NCBI GenBank assembly: GCA_900545285.1
Contig: UQYK01000027.1
Location: 1-24,755 of the forward strand
Direction: 5' to 3'
Source of the DNA: an uncultured Ruminococcus sp.
Lineage (GTDB): Bacteria; Bacillota; Clostridia; Oscillospirales; Ruminococcaceae
Length of the DNA: 24,755 nucleotides
In this document: in pieces, positions 1 to 9,262 of the stretch
How the letters are laid out: the number at the start of each line of letters is the position of its first letter
Position numbering within the stretch: position 1 is the stretch's first letter
Notes under the pieces: generated by a model
What the model saw: only the letters and a program-made list of their open reading frames with translations
Database searches by the model: none
Told to the model about the DNA's origin: nothing
Position numbers and translations under genes: made by a program

Positions 1-1
1 G

Positions 2-1840
2 ACACTGGAACAGTGTGATACACTCTGTCAGGAGATTCGAAGTCTCCTGGTGGAAACGGTATCGAAAACCGGCGGACACCTGGCCTCAAATCTGGGCTCT
101 GTGGAGCTGACGCTGGCAATGCACCGGGTATTTCACGCGCCGGAGGATAAATTCGTATGGGACGTGGGACACCAGTGTTATACACATAAAATTTTAACCG
201 GCCGTATGGAGGAATTCTCTACTCTGCGGCAGGAAAACGGAATCTCCGGCTTTCCAAAACCAAAGGAATCTCCTTATGACAGCTTCATCAGCGGCCACAG
301 CAGCACGGCCATTTCCATTGCCTGCGGTCTGGCAGAGGGCATGAAGCTTCAGGGAGACAGAGAGCACTTTGCTGTAGCTGTGGTAGGAGACGGCGCCATG
401 ACCGGCGGCCTGTCCTATGAGGGTATGAACAATGCCGGAAAATCCCGGAACAATCTCATTGTGATTCTCAATGACAACGACATGTCCATTTCTCATAACG
501 TCGGGGCGCTGGCGCGGTATCTTTCTTCCATGCGCAGCAGTGAGAGCTATGTTCGGACAAAGAAAGCGGTAGAACGCCGCCTGAACCGGACGGCTGTCAT
601 TGGCCCCTCGGTGGCAAAGGTAATCAAAAATTCCAAAAGCGTGGTACGGGAAGCATTACTGCACTCTGCCACGATGTTTGAGGACTTTGGATTTGTATAT
701 CTGGGGCCGGTAGACGGGCATGATCAGGCGGCGCTGGAAGAGGTGCTGCTGGCAGCCAAAGAGTACCATCGCCCGGTATTTGTGCATGTGCACACGGTGA
801 AGGGGAAAGGATACGGGCCTGCGGAAGAAAATCCGGGAGAATATCACGGCATTTCCAAGTTCGACATTGAAACCGGAAATCCGGAAGTGTCCGGAACGGA
901 TTCCTATTCGGATGTATTCGGAAAGGAACTGGTGCACCTGGCACAGCAGGACGTTCGGATTTGTGCCATTACGGCTGCAATGGAGCATGGCACCGGTCTG
1001 CATCATTTTGCGCGGAAATATCCCAATCGCTATTATGACGTGGGAATTGCCGAACAGCATGCGGTGACGTATTCTGCGGCGCTGGCGGCTGCCGGACAGC
1101 TGCCGGTATTTGCGGTTTATTCCTCCTTTTTACAGCGTGGTTATGACCAGCTGATGCATGATGTGGCACTGAGCGGCCAGCATGTAGTGCTGGGAATCGA
1201 CCGCGCCGGTGTTGTGGGAGAGGACGGCGAAACCCATCATGGACTTTACGATGTTTCGTATCTCAGTACTGTGCCTGGTGCAGTGATCTATGCGCCGGCC
1301 TGTTACGACGAACTGCGGCTTTGTCTGCGGCGTGCGCTGTATCGGGATCATGGTCTGGCATGTGTGCGCTATCCCCGTGGGGCTGATCACAGCGTATTTG
1401 ACAAAACGGCGCTGAATACGGAGTATACGCATGTGTCCGGTGCGAAAACAGACGTGTTATACGTGTCTTACGGCAGAGTATATGACGCGCTGTATCGTGC
1501 CAGCAGCCGTGCCAGAGAGCAGGGAATGAACTGCGATCTTTTAAAGCTGACGCGGATTTTCCCGCTGTCGGATATGGCAGTGGAAATTGCAATGTCCTAT
1601 CGGCAGGTCATCTTCCTGGAAGAGGCCTACTATTACGGCGGCATCTCACAGCTTATGGGAGATGCGCTGCTGGAGCGCGGATTTACAGGAAAATACCGCC
1701 GCATTGCCCCGAAGGCGTATTTGCCGCAGGCATCCATGGAATCGCAGATGGAACAGATGCACCTGTCCGAGCACGCGATTTTCCAGGATATGCAGCAGGT
1801 ATTTCAAGAAAAAAAGGATGTGCGTTATGCAGAGGCTTGA
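2..1840 (+). CDS. dxs: 1-deoxy-D-xylulose-5-phosphate synthase (5' truncated by window edge)
   Basis: DXS condenses pyruvate and glyceraldehyde 3-phosphate to DXP, the thiamine-diphosphate-dependent first step of the MEP isoprenoid pathway, and also feeds thiamine and pyridoxal synthesis. The frame is open from base 2, giving 612 visible residues; family members are about 620-630, so only roughly the first 10-15 residues are missing. A GTG at 50 is an internal valine, because the residues before it (EIRSLL) match the usual DXS N-terminus. Visible hallmarks are SKTGGHLASNLG with its conserved His, the thiamine-diphosphate motif starting GDGAMTGG at 386 and closing in NDNDMSIS, the EQHAVTYSAALA segment, and DRAGVVGEDGETHHGLYD in the pyrimidine-binding domain. 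The end overlaps tlyA by 14 bases. Identification is very secure. Confidence 0.97.
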   Translation, partial: TLEQCDTLCQEIRSLLVETVSKTGGHLASNLGSVELTLAMHRVFHAPEDKFVWDVGHQCYTHKILTGRMEEFSTLRQENGISGFPKPKESPYDSFISGHSSTAISIACGLAEGMKLQGDREHFAVAVVGDGAMTGGLSYEGMNNAGKSRNNLIVILNDNDMSISHNVGALARYLSSMRSSESYVRTKKAVERRLNRTAVIGPSVAKVIKNSKSVVREALLHSATMFEDFGFVYLGPVDGHDQAALEEVLLAAKEYHRPVFVHVHTVKGKGYGPAEENPGEYHGISKFDIETGNPEVSGTDSYSDVFGKELVHLAQQDVRICAITAAMEHGTGLHHFARKYPNRYYDVGIAEQHAVTYSAALAAAGQLPVFAVYSSFLQRGYDQLMHDVALSGQHVVLGIDRAGVVGEDGETHHGLYDVSYLSTVPGAVIYAPACYDELRLCLRRALYRDHGLACVRYPRGADHSVFDKTALNTEYTHVSGAKTDVLYVSYGRVYDALYRASSRAREQGMNCDLLKLTRIFPLSDMAVEIAMSYRQVIFLEEAYYYGGISQLMGDALLERGFTGKYRRIAPKAYLPQASMESQMEQMHLSEHAIFQDMQQVFQEKKDVRYAEA

Positions 1841-2639
1841 TCTGGCAGTGGTACAGGCCGGACTGGCACCCAGCCGACAGCGTGCAAAAGCACTGATTTC
1901 CGGCGGACAGATTCAGGTAAATGGAAAAGTTTGCAGCAAGCCGGCGTTTGGTATATCGGAATCTGATCAGCTGGAATTGATCGGAAGCGATATTCCCTTT
2001 GTGGGACGGGGCGGTCTGAAGCTGGAACATGCGGTAAACATGCTGCATCTGGATTTCAGCGGAAAGACGTGCCTGGATATCGGTGCATCCACCGGGGGAT
2101 TTACAGACTGCATGCTGCAGCACGGCGCAGAAAAGGTGTATGCTGTGGACGTGGGACACGACCAGCTGGCACCCACACTTCGTGCAGATCCCCGTGTTTT
2201 GTGCTGGGAAGGGACAGACATCCGGAATGTCAATCTGGCGCAACTGGGAAAGCCGGCAGACTTTTTTTCTGTGGATGTTTCCTTTATTTCTCTGGAATAT
2301 GTATTGCCGGCTGCGGCCGCGCTGCTGGCATCCGGCGGAATGGCTGTTGTTTTGATAAAACCGCAGTTTGAGGCCGGAAAGGAAAACATCGGGAAAAACG
2401 GCCTGGTTCTTTCCAAAAAGGTACATGAAACAGTGCTGTATCGCATGTTGGGACTGTTCCGGACACTGGGGCTGTCGCTGCAAATGCTGTGCCCCTCTCC
2501 GATACAGGGTGGTTCCGGCAACATTGAGTATCTGGCAGCGGTGCAAAAATCGGATGCGCCTCCGTGCAGCATGGATTTACGCGAAGTGATTGAGCAGGCG
2601 TTCTCTGCCAAACGCGGAAAAAAGGAGAAAGCAAAATGA
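1827..2639 (+). CDS. tlyA: TlyA-family rRNA (cytidine-2'-O)-methyltransferase
   Basis: This is a 270-residue protein of the TlyA family, which 2'-O-methylates ribosomal RNA using S-adenosylmethionine. Residues 1-60 form an S4 RNA-binding domain (RLDLAVVQAGLAPSRQRAKA). An FtsJ-type Rossmann methyltransferase follows, with SAM motif LDIGASTGGF at residues 83-92. The K-D-K-E catalytic set is visible as GRGGLKL, SVDVSF, LIKPQFE (about residue 176) and NIEYL. I chose the ATG at 1827 because the S4 domain begins there. The open frame extends back to 1587, but only as a shadow of dxs. The gene overlaps dxs by 14 bases and nadK by 4 (ATGA), so translational coupling is likely. Haemolysin labels for this family are historical. 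Confidence 0.95.
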   Translation: MQRLDLAVVQAGLAPSRQRAKALISGGQIQVNGKVCSKPAFGISESDQLELIGSDIPFVGRGGLKLEHAVNMLHLDFSGKTCLDIGASTGGFTDCMLQHGAEKVYAVDVGHDQLAPTLRADPRVLCWEGTDIRNVNLAQLGKPADFFSVDVSFISLEYVLPAAAALLASGGMAVVLIKPQFEAGKENIGKNGLVLSKKVHETVLYRMLGLFRTLGLSLQMLCPSPIQGGSGNIEYLAAVQKSDAPPCSMDLREVIEQAFSAKRGKKEKAK

Positions 2640-3514
2640 AAGTGGTGTTGTTTCCCCATTTGCAAAAGGGCTGTGCGCCTTCTGTTGCGCAAAAAATGTG
2701 CCTGGCACTGCATCGGAACGGAATGGAGGTTCTGGTAGATCCGGTTTGTCAGGAGCTGCTTCAGGACATGCCATTTATCCAGTATGTGCCTTTTCTGGAA
2801 GCTGTACAGGATGCAGACGTGGCCATTGCCATTGGGGGAGACGGTACCATTTTGCACTGTGCCCGGCATGTTGTGGGGACAAAGGCCAAGCTGCTGGGGG
2901 TTAATACCGGGAGAGTGGGCTTTTTGGCTTCCATGGAACCGGATCAGATCGGAGAGGTGGCGCGGCTGCAAACGGGGGATTACCGGGTTTCCCGGCGTAT
3001 GCTGCTCCATGGTGTGCTCCGGGATGCATCCGGAACGTGCGTCCGGGATTTTACAGCACTCAATGACATTGTGATTTCCCGGAATTTTTCCAGAGTGGCA
3101 GAGTTTTCTGTTTCCCGGAACCATGTGTTATTGGGAGAATATCGGGCGGACGGTGTAATTTTCAGCACACCGACCGGATCGACAGCATATGCGCTGTCTG
3201 CCGGAGGGCCGATTATTGAACCGGAATTCGCCTGTGTGGAAATGACACTGATCTGTCCCCATGCGCTTTCTGCCCGTCCCATTTTATTTTCGCCCCAGAA
3301 TGATCTGGAAGTGCGCTGCTCGGTGCGGGAAGGGCAAAATGAAGATGTTTTTCTCAGTGCGGACGGAGAAAAGGCGATTCCGTTTCCGGCCAGTCATGTG
3401 CTGGAAATTTCTGGGTCGGAGCAGACGGTGGATATACTGGATCTCAGCGGCAATACGTTTTTTGACTCTCTGAGCCGAAAGCTGATGCAGCCACTGAAGG
3501 ATCGGAGATCGTGA
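2636..3514 (+). CDS. nadK: NAD kinase
   Basis: This ATP- or polyphosphate-dependent kinase phosphorylates NAD to NADP in the cytoplasm. The 292-residue product has the normal length. The signature IGGDGT lies at residues 66-71, followed by NTGRVGFLAS, the ALNDIVISR strand and TPTGSTAYALSAGGP near residue 178, which binds the NAD ribose and adenine. The ATG overlaps the tlyA stop as ATGA, with the purine-rich AAAAAGGAGAAAGC just upstream inside tlyA as ribosome binding site. The gene sits in the standard clostridial tlyA-nadK-argR-recN order. Nothing unusual is visible. Confidence 0.97.
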   Translation: MKVVLFPHLQKGCAPSVAQKMCLALHRNGMEVLVDPVCQELLQDMPFIQYVPFLEAVQDADVAIAIGGDGTILHCARHVVGTKAKLLGVNTGRVGFLASMEPDQIGEVARLQTGDYRVSRRMLLHGVLRDASGTCVRDFTALNDIVISRNFSRVAEFSVSRNHVLLGEYRADGVIFSTPTGSTAYALSAGGPIIEPEFACVEMTLICPHALSARPILFSPQNDLEVRCSVREGQNEDVFLSADGEKAIPFPASHVLEISGSEQTVDILDLSGNTFFDSLSRKLMQPLKDRRS

Positions 3515-3522
3515 GGTGCAGG

Positions 3523-3984
3523 ATGAAAAAGCAACGGCAGGATGCATTGCTGCGGCTGATTGCAGCAGAAGAAATTCCGACACAGGAACGCCTGCGCAGC
3601 AGAATGGCGGAAATTGGCTTTGATGTAACACAGGCAACACTGTCCCGGGATATCCGCGAGTTAAAACTGACCAAGGAGCGCCGAAACGGCAGACGTGCCT
3701 GCTATGCGGCGCCGATACAGCAGCCGCTGCCCGGACAACTGAGAGATTTGTTTCACGGGGCAGCGCTGCGGACAGACTATGCAGGCAATATTGCGGTGAT
3801 TCATTGTCATGTGGGGACGGCACAGGCAGTCTGCGCTTCTTTGGATGCCCTGCATCGAAAGGATGTTGTGGGAACAATTGCCGGGGATGATACCATTTTT
3901 GTCTTGATGCGGACAGAAGACCAGGCGAAGGAGTTTGCCATGGCCTTTTCAGAACTGATGAAAACAGGAGGAATTGGATGCTAG
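3523..3984 (+). CDS. argR: Arginine repressor ArgR/AhrC
   Basis: ArgR is the hexameric arginine-sensing repressor and activator of arginine metabolism genes. Residues 1-65 are the winged-helix DNA-binding domain (ATLSRDIRELKLTK). The C-terminal oligomerisation and arginine-binding domain carries GTIAGDDTIF from residue 117, whose two Asp residues contact arginine in characterised members. I prefer the ATG at 3523 (153 residues), because GAGG at 3513-3516 is correctly spaced before it and family members start MKKxxR. A GTG at 3511 would add four residues and overlap the nadK stop. The gene overlaps recN by 7 bases. In Firmicutes argR commonly sits beside recN with no arginine genes adjacent. 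Confidence 0.95.
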   Translation: MKKQRQDALLRLIAAEEIPTQERLRSRMAEIGFDVTQATLSRDIRELKLTKERRNGRRACYAAPIQQPLPGQLRDLFHGAALRTDYAGNIAVIHCHVGTAQAVCASLDALHRKDVVGTIAGDDTIFVLMRTEDQAKEFAMAFSELMKTGGIGC

Positions 3985-5669
3985 CAGAGCTGGAAATTGA
4001 AAACCTGGCGGTAATTGCCCATGCAAGAATTCCGTTTTCGCCGCAGCTGAATGTATTTACAGGAGAGACCGGTGCCGGAAAATCTATTTTGATTCACGGC
4101 ATTCATGCGGTTTTGGGACAGCGCGTGACAAGAGATATTGTGCGAACCGGCTGTAAGAAAGCAGTTGTCACAGCCTTGTTTACCCACCTGGATCCGGTTG
4201 TCTGCGCGAGACTGGATGCCCTTTCTATTCCCCATGAAGAGGATGAACTGCTGCTGTCCAGAGAGATTGCGGCAGACGGCGGCAGCGCGGCGCGGATCAA
4301 TGGGCACACCACCACTGTTTCTGTTTTACGGGAGATCGGTGAGGTGCTAATCAACATTCACGGACAGCATGACAATCAGGTGCTTTTGGCACCGGAGTGC
4401 CATCTGGAAATTCTGGACGCTTTCGGCGGTGATGATACGCTGCTCCAAGCGTACCAGAAAACCTTCCGCACCTTGCAGCAGACGGCAAAGCGGCTGAATC
4501 ATCTGGTAAAGCTGGAACAGGAAAAGTCTAACCGGCGGCAGCAGATGCAGGAGCTGGCAGAGCAGGTGGAACAGCTGGGACTGGAGGCCGGAGAAGAAGA
4601 GGCACTGGAAGAGGAACTGACGATTCTCCAGCATGCAGAGAGCATTGCAGATGCCCTTCAAAACGCAGCGGATGCACTGGACGGCGGAGATGCAGAAGCA
4701 ACGGCTGTTTTGCTGACGGATGCCGCCGGAGATGAACTGGCGACATATGCTGATCTGCGCACGGATTTTTCTGTGCTGACAGAGCGACTCGCAGCTGCCG
4801 GAATTGAACTGGCAGACATTGCAGCAGAATGCCGCAGTCTGCGAAATCATATGGATCTGGATCCCAGACGCTATGAACTGGTGCAGAAACGACTCCAGGA
4901 AATTCGCAGATTGGGAAAAGAATATCAATGCACCGGAGATATGCTGGTGGAACGAAAGGAACAGGCCTTACAGGAACTGGAACAGATGCAGAGCGATTCT
5001 GCTGAGATAGCGGCATTGCGGCAGGAAAAAGCACGTCTTTTGGAAGAGGTTTCCCAGAAGGCAAAGGCACTGTCGGAATACCGGATGCAAACGCTGGATC
5101 GGTTCATTCAGGAAGTGACGGCGCAGCTGACGTTTTTGAATATGCCGAATGTGGTCTTAGTTGGAAAGCACACTACCGGAAAATTAACCATTCATGGAAT
5201 GGACACGCTGGAGTTTTTGATTTCTGCCAATCAGGGAGAGGAGCCGCGACCGCTGGCGAAGATTGCTTCCGGCGGTGAGCTGTCCCGGATTATGCTGGCG
5301 CTGAAATGCGTCATTGCGGACAGAGACCAGATTCCTACGCTGATTTTTGATGAAATTGATACCGGTGTCAGCGGAAAGGCGGCGCAGAAAATCGGTATGA
5401 AATTGCAGGAAGTCAGCCGCTTTCGGCAGGTGCTGTGCGTGACGCATCTGTCTCAGATTGCAGTCATGGCAGATCAGCACCTGATGATTGAAAAGCAGCT
5501 GATTGAAAACCGGACAGAAACACAGGTCGTACCCCTGGAAGAAGAGGGACGCATCTATGAGATTGCCCGGATTATGGGCGGAGAAAATCCCAGCGCACTG
5601 CTGCTTCAGACTGCAAAGGAAGAGCTGGAGCGCTGGCAGAATCAGAAAGCTGGGAATACGGCAACATGA
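3978..5669 (+). CDS. recN: DNA repair protein RecN
   Basis: RecN is an SMC-like ATPase recruited early to double-strand breaks. The 563-residue protein shows Walker A GETGAGKS at residues 29-36, a long Glu/Gln-rich coiled coil in the middle (about 150-370), the ABC signature LASGGELSRIMLALK near residue 428 and Walker B TLIFDEIDTG near residue 454. A perfect AGGAGG at 3966-3971 inside argR precedes the ATG. The start overlaps argR, and the stop overlaps recQ as ATGA. In many spore formers recN is followed by spoIVB and spo0A; here recQ follows instead. Confidence 0.97.
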   Translation: MLAELEIENLAVIAHARIPFSPQLNVFTGETGAGKSILIHGIHAVLGQRVTRDIVRTGCKKAVVTALFTHLDPVVCARLDALSIPHEEDELLLSREIAADGGSAARINGHTTTVSVLREIGEVLINIHGQHDNQVLLAPECHLEILDAFGGDDTLLQAYQKTFRTLQQTAKRLNHLVKLEQEKSNRRQQMQELAEQVEQLGLEAGEEEALEEELTILQHAESIADALQNAADALDGGDAEATAVLLTDAAGDELATYADLRTDFSVLTERLAAAGIELADIAAECRSLRNHMDLDPRRYELVQKRLQEIRRLGKEYQCTGDMLVERKEQALQELEQMQSDSAEIAALRQEKARLLEEVSQKAKALSEYRMQTLDRFIQEVTAQLTFLNMPNVVLVGKHTTGKLTIHGMDTLEFLISANQGEEPRPLAKIASGGELSRIMLALKCVIADRDQIPTLIFDEIDTGVSGKAAQKIGMKLQEVSRFRQVLCVTHLSQIAVMADQHLMIEKQLIENRTETQVVPLEEEGRIYEIARIMGGENPSALLLQTAKEELERWQNQKAGNTAT

Positions 5670-7504
5670 TCGCACCGGAAGTATTATTACAGAAATATTA
5701 TGGACATGCTGCCTTTCGGGAAGGGCAGAAAAAGGCCATTGATGCAATTTTGCAGGGACGAGATGTTCTTGCGGTGATGCCGACCGGTGCCGGGAAGTCG
5801 GTGTGCTATCAGATCTCGGCGCTGCTTTTGCCCGGTGTATCCATTGTGATTTCCCCTCTTATCTCCCTGATGAAAGACCAGGTAGAGGCGTTGCATCAGA
5901 TGGGGATTCCGGCTGCCTATATCAACAGCAGCATTTCATCGGAAGAATTTTTTCAGACCATGTATCTGGCGCAGCAGGGACAGTACAAAATTCTCTATGT
6001 GGCACCGGAACGTTTGATGACAGAGAGCTTTCTCCGCTTTGCTTCCAGCGTGACAATCAGCATGGTGGCGGTGGACGAAGCCCACTGCGTTTCTCAGTGG
6101 GGGCAGGATTTTCGTCAGAGTTATCTGGATATTCCCGTATTTGTACAGCAATTGCCGGTGCGTCCGATTTGCACGGCATTTACAGCAACGGCAACAGTTC
6201 AGGTAGAAGAGGATATTGCGGCTATTTTACAGCTACAGCAGCCGGAACGGATCAAAACCGGATTTGACCGGAAAAATCTGTTTTTCGGGGTGCGACGACC
6301 CAGAAGCAAAATGGAGGAGCTTTTGGAACTGATCCGGGAATTTCGCGGCAAAAGCGGTATTGTCTACTGCACTACCCGAAAATCGGTAGAAGAAGTGTGC
6401 GATGTCCTCTGTGATGCCGGATATGCCGCAACCAGATATCACGCTGGTCTTTCTGATGCAGAGCGTGCACGCAATCAGGAGGATTTTCTCTATGATCAGA
6501 AACCGATTATGGTGGCAACCAATGCCTTTGGCATGGGAATTGACAAATCGAATGTTTCCTTCGTAATTCATTATAACATGCCGAAAGATCTGGAAAGCTA
6601 TTATCAGGAAGCCGGACGTGCCGGACGGGATGGTGAGCCGGCGCAGTGCATCCTGCTGTACGGCGGCAGAGATGTGCGCACCAATAATTTTCTGATTGAA
6701 CGCAGCCGGGAGACCATGGAGGTTGAAGATCCGGAGCAACGGGAATTTTTGATCGAAAAGAGCAAGGAACGGTTGAAACAAATGACGTTTTATGCGACCT
6801 CTACCACCTGTCTCAGACGCCGTATGCTCCAATATTTCGGAGAACGTGCGCCGGAAAGCTGCGGCAATTGCTCCTGCTGTCAGACAAATTATCGGGAAGA
6901 AGACGGGACAATGGCGGCGAAAATGATCATTTCCTGTGTGTATCGGGCACAGAAAAGCGGTTATCACCTCAGCCGCTCTATGGCTGCCAATGTACTGGTC
7001 GGCAGCAAAAGAGAAACTATTCTCCGAATGGGTTTAGATCAGCTGTCTACTTATGGCTTGATGTCGAAACTTACACGCCGCGAGGTGCAGGACTGGATTG
7101 ATGAATTGGTCGCCCAGGAAAACCTGGCACTCCGGCCGTTTGCAGATTATCAGGAACTGGCGCTGACTTCCGGTTCGGTTGCGATTATCCGGGATGAAAA
7201 AAAGGTAATGCACCGGGTTCCCATTGTGCAGGAAAAATTGGCAGCACCTGCCGGCACGGTGGATCCTACATTGTCCGAAGCAGACAATGCACTGTTTCAG
7301 CAGCTGCGTGAGCTTCGCACCAAACTTGCCAGAAATGAAGGCGTTCCGCCGTATTTTATCTTTTCGGATGCGACACTCCGGGATATGTGCCGCAAAAAGC
7401 CAGGTTCCATGCCGGAAATGCGGCAGGTTTCCGGTGTTGGTGTGATCAAGGCGCAAAAGTACGGCAAGCAGTTCCTGAAAATACTGATGGCTGCCGGGGA
7501 TTGA
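5666..7504 (+). CDS. recQ: ATP-dependent DNA helicase RecQ
   Basis: RecQ is a 3'-5' superfamily 2 helicase acting in recombination and fork repair. The 612-residue protein has the complete architecture. The helicase core has Walker A MPTGAGKS (residues 38-45), DEAHCVSQWGQDFR with the DEAH box and aromatic loop, and AGRAGRDGEP as motif VI. A zinc-binding RecQ-C segment contains CGNCSCC after CLRRRMLQYFG. An RQC winged helix follows, and the last 80 residues form an HRDC domain (LFQQLRELRTKLARNEGVPP). The ATG overlaps the recN stop as ATGA. It closes the operon, since a strong terminator follows 40 bases later. Its pairing with recN places two recombination proteins in one transcript. Confidence 0.96.
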   Translation: MIAPEVLLQKYYGHAAFREGQKKAIDAILQGRDVLAVMPTGAGKSVCYQISALLLPGVSIVISPLISLMKDQVEALHQMGIPAAYINSSISSEEFFQTMYLAQQGQYKILYVAPERLMTESFLRFASSVTISMVAVDEAHCVSQWGQDFRQSYLDIPVFVQQLPVRPICTAFTATATVQVEEDIAAILQLQQPERIKTGFDRKNLFFGVRRPRSKMEELLELIREFRGKSGIVYCTTRKSVEEVCDVLCDAGYAATRYHAGLSDAERARNQEDFLYDQKPIMVATNAFGMGIDKSNVSFVIHYNMPKDLESYYQEAGRAGRDGEPAQCILLYGGRDVRTNNFLIERSRETMEVEDPEQREFLIEKSKERLKQMTFYATSTTCLRRRMLQYFGERAPESCGNCSCCQTNYREEDGTMAAKMIISCVYRAQKSGYHLSRSMAANVLVGSKRETILRMGLDQLSTYGLMSKLTRREVQDWIDELVAQENLALRPFADYQELALTSGSVAIIRDEKKVMHRVPIVQEKLAAPAGTVDPTLSEADNALFQQLRELRTKLARNEGVPPYFIFSDATLRDMCRKKPGSMPEMRQVSGVGVIKAQKYGKQFLKILMAAGD

Positions 7505-7544
7505 ACGCATCTTTCTACGAAAAAAGAAAACTGCATATAAAAGA

Positions 7545-7592
7545 ACAGGTACCGTCTCTTGGGGTTATCACAGAGACGGTACCTGTTTTTTG
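7545..7592 (+). terminator. Rho-independent terminator of the dxs-recQ operon
   Basis: A perfect 15-bp stem has its arms at 7545-7559 and 7572-7586, enclosing a 12-base loop and followed immediately by a run of T. It lies 40 bases after the recQ stop and separates the housekeeping operon from the flippase gene. Confidence 0.93.
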
Positions 7593-7630
7593 TATGTTTT
7601 CCAATTGCTGTGCATAAGCTTTCAAAGGAG

Positions 7631-7664
7631 TGCCGTGCAGCGTGCTTGCAATCGTTGCACGGCA
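7631..7664 (+). other. Perfect 9-bp hairpin in the flippase leader
   Basis: Arms TGCCGTGCA (7631-7639) and TGCACGGCA (7656-7664) enclose 16 bases. No T-run follows, so this is not a standard terminator. It lies between the recQ terminator and the ribosome binding site of the flippase gene. It could be a leader structure or operator; its function is unknown. No convincing -35/-10 pair was found nearby. Confidence 0.45.
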
Positions 7665-7713
7665 GGCGGAAAAACCGGCACAAGGCGGTCAACTCGAAAA
7701 GAGGGGGATATCG

Positions 7714-9237
7714 ATGCGCAGACGAAGCGTAATGCAGGATACCATTTATATGACGGTGATACAGTTTGTGCTGGAATGTCTGGCACTGGGGTTTCAATCC
7801 TGGATGGCACGGCAAATCGGTGCATCCTCTGTGGGAATCCTGGCGCTGGCAGGTTCCTTTTTTAACCTGGCGGCAATGGTGGCCGGGGGAAATGGAATGC
7901 TCTGCGCCAGCCGTTTTGTATCAGAAGAGTTGGGACACAAAAACGGAAGCCCGGGGCATATTCTGCGATATGGAATTACCTTTTGTCTGTTGCTGACATT
8001 GCCGGTGGGAACTTTAGTGTTTTGTTTTGCAGAGCCTTTGAGCGGGAAGTTTTTGCAAAGCGCCGTATTTGCAGGATCTGTACGTGCAATGGCGCTGCTG
8101 CTTCCGTTTGGCGGAATTGGCGCTTGTCTCCGCGGATATTTTAATGCGGTATGCCGGGTTTCTGTCACGGCCTGCTGCGATGCAGCGGAATTTTTGCTGC
8201 GCGCCGGAACCCTGATTGGCTTGCTCCTGTGGAGCGGTACGCAGGATCCGGAACAAATTTGCCGCTATCTGGTATACAGTATGGCTGTCGGAACGATATT
8301 CCCGTGTCTCTTTTTAACCGTGCGGTATTTTCGGGAACAGAGAGGAGAACGAAAAAAACCGACCATTGGTTTTGGGCAGTATGTGCGGCTTGCAGTTCCT
8401 GTGGCAGTGGGCGGCTGTCTGACTGCCGGACTCAGCACTGCCAATGATGCCCTGATTCCCGTGACACTGCGGCAGTTCGGGGACAGTGCCAGCAATGCCC
8501 TCCGGCAGTTCGGCACTTTTGAGGGCATTGTGATTCCGGTGCTGTTTTTTCCTTCGACAATTCTTTGCGCCCTGTCCGGAATTCTGATACCGGAAATTGC
8601 ACGGGCAAATGCATCCGGCAACCGGGAACGGGTACAATACCTCACCGAGCGCGTGATTGGACTTACATTTGTTTTTGCCGTCTGGATTTCGGCCATTCTT
8701 TTCAAATTTGGCGGAGAAATCGGAAGGTGGATGGACGGCGGCGCATTGTCCGGCAGAATGATCCGGATTCTGGCTCCGGTTGTGCCGTTTATCTATCTGG
8801 AAATCGTTCTGGAGGCGCTGATCAAGGGAATGGGCAAGCAGAATTTTTCTTCACTGAACTATTTGGCTGAATATATCATTCGCATTTGCGTGGTATTGAT
8901 TTGCATTCCGCTGTTTGGATTTTATGGAATTGTGGCTTCTTACTATACCAGCAACGTTTTCGGGAACTGCAACCGGCTTCGCATGGCAGTCAAAACGGCA
9001 AACCTGCGGTTCCGTTTTCGAAAATTGGTGGGAAAACCGCTGTTTGCCGTTTCGTTTGCTTTTTTAACCACTTCTCTGCTGGAAAAGTGCTTTTTTTCCG
9101 CTTCTGCCTCGGTATGCAGTGTAATTTGTTATGCTGTTTGTACGGTGGTTTTGTATGGCGGTGTGCTTTGGCTACTGCGGGGGCGCGAGGAAGCCAGGCA
9201 GAGGAGAGGGAAAAGACGTGTGCTGTTTGGAAGATAA
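7714..9237 (+). CDS. MOP-superfamily flippase (SpoVB / polysaccharide export type)
   Basis: This 507-residue, strongly hydrophobic protein has about 12-14 predicted membrane spans. It resembles the SpoVB/RfbX/MATE branch, which flips lipid-linked sugars or exports small molecules. Family-like features are the N-terminal MxxTxxxxxxExLxLGFQSWMAR region with repeated GGNGMLCASRFVSEELG, and a polysaccharide-synthesis C-terminal block around PEIARANASGNRERV. I chose the ATG at 7714 because GAGGGGG at 7701-7707 is well spaced. The frame opens at a GTG at 7630, but that lies directly against AAAGGAG and within a hairpin. The gene is monocistronic and converges on the leucine-rich gene with only 25 bases between stops. 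Substrate is unknown; a spore cortex or cell wall role is possible given the nearby sigK, but unproven. Confidence 0.85.
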   Translation: MRRRSVMQDTIYMTVIQFVLECLALGFQSWMARQIGASSVGILALAGSFFNLAAMVAGGNGMLCASRFVSEELGHKNGSPGHILRYGITFCLLLTLPVGTLVFCFAEPLSGKFLQSAVFAGSVRAMALLLPFGGIGACLRGYFNAVCRVSVTACCDAAEFLLRAGTLIGLLLWSGTQDPEQICRYLVYSMAVGTIFPCLFLTVRYFREQRGERKKPTIGFGQYVRLAVPVAVGGCLTAGLSTANDALIPVTLRQFGDSASNALRQFGTFEGIVIPVLFFPSTILCALSGILIPEIARANASGNRERVQYLTERVIGLTFVFAVWISAILFKFGGEIGRWMDGGALSGRMIRILAPVVPFIYLEIVLEALIKGMGKQNFSSLNYLAEYIIRICVVLICIPLFGFYGIVASYYTSNVFGNCNRLRMAVKTANLRFRFRKLVGKPLFAVSFAFLTTSLLEKCFFSASASVCSVICYAVCTVVLYGGVLWLLRGREEARQRRGKRRVLFGR

Positions 9238-9262
9238 AATGTTTTATCTATGAGCCAATTCC

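Noticed and set aside
1967..3124. 385-codon - strand open frame across tlyA and nadK
   Set aside because: Both + strand genes are complete and motif-supported; the frame is Cys/His/Pro-rich without family features.
7630..7713. Flippase start at GTG 7630
   Set aside because: The ribosome binding site would touch the start codon, the stretch forms a hairpin, and ATG 7714 has a well-spaced GAGGGGG.
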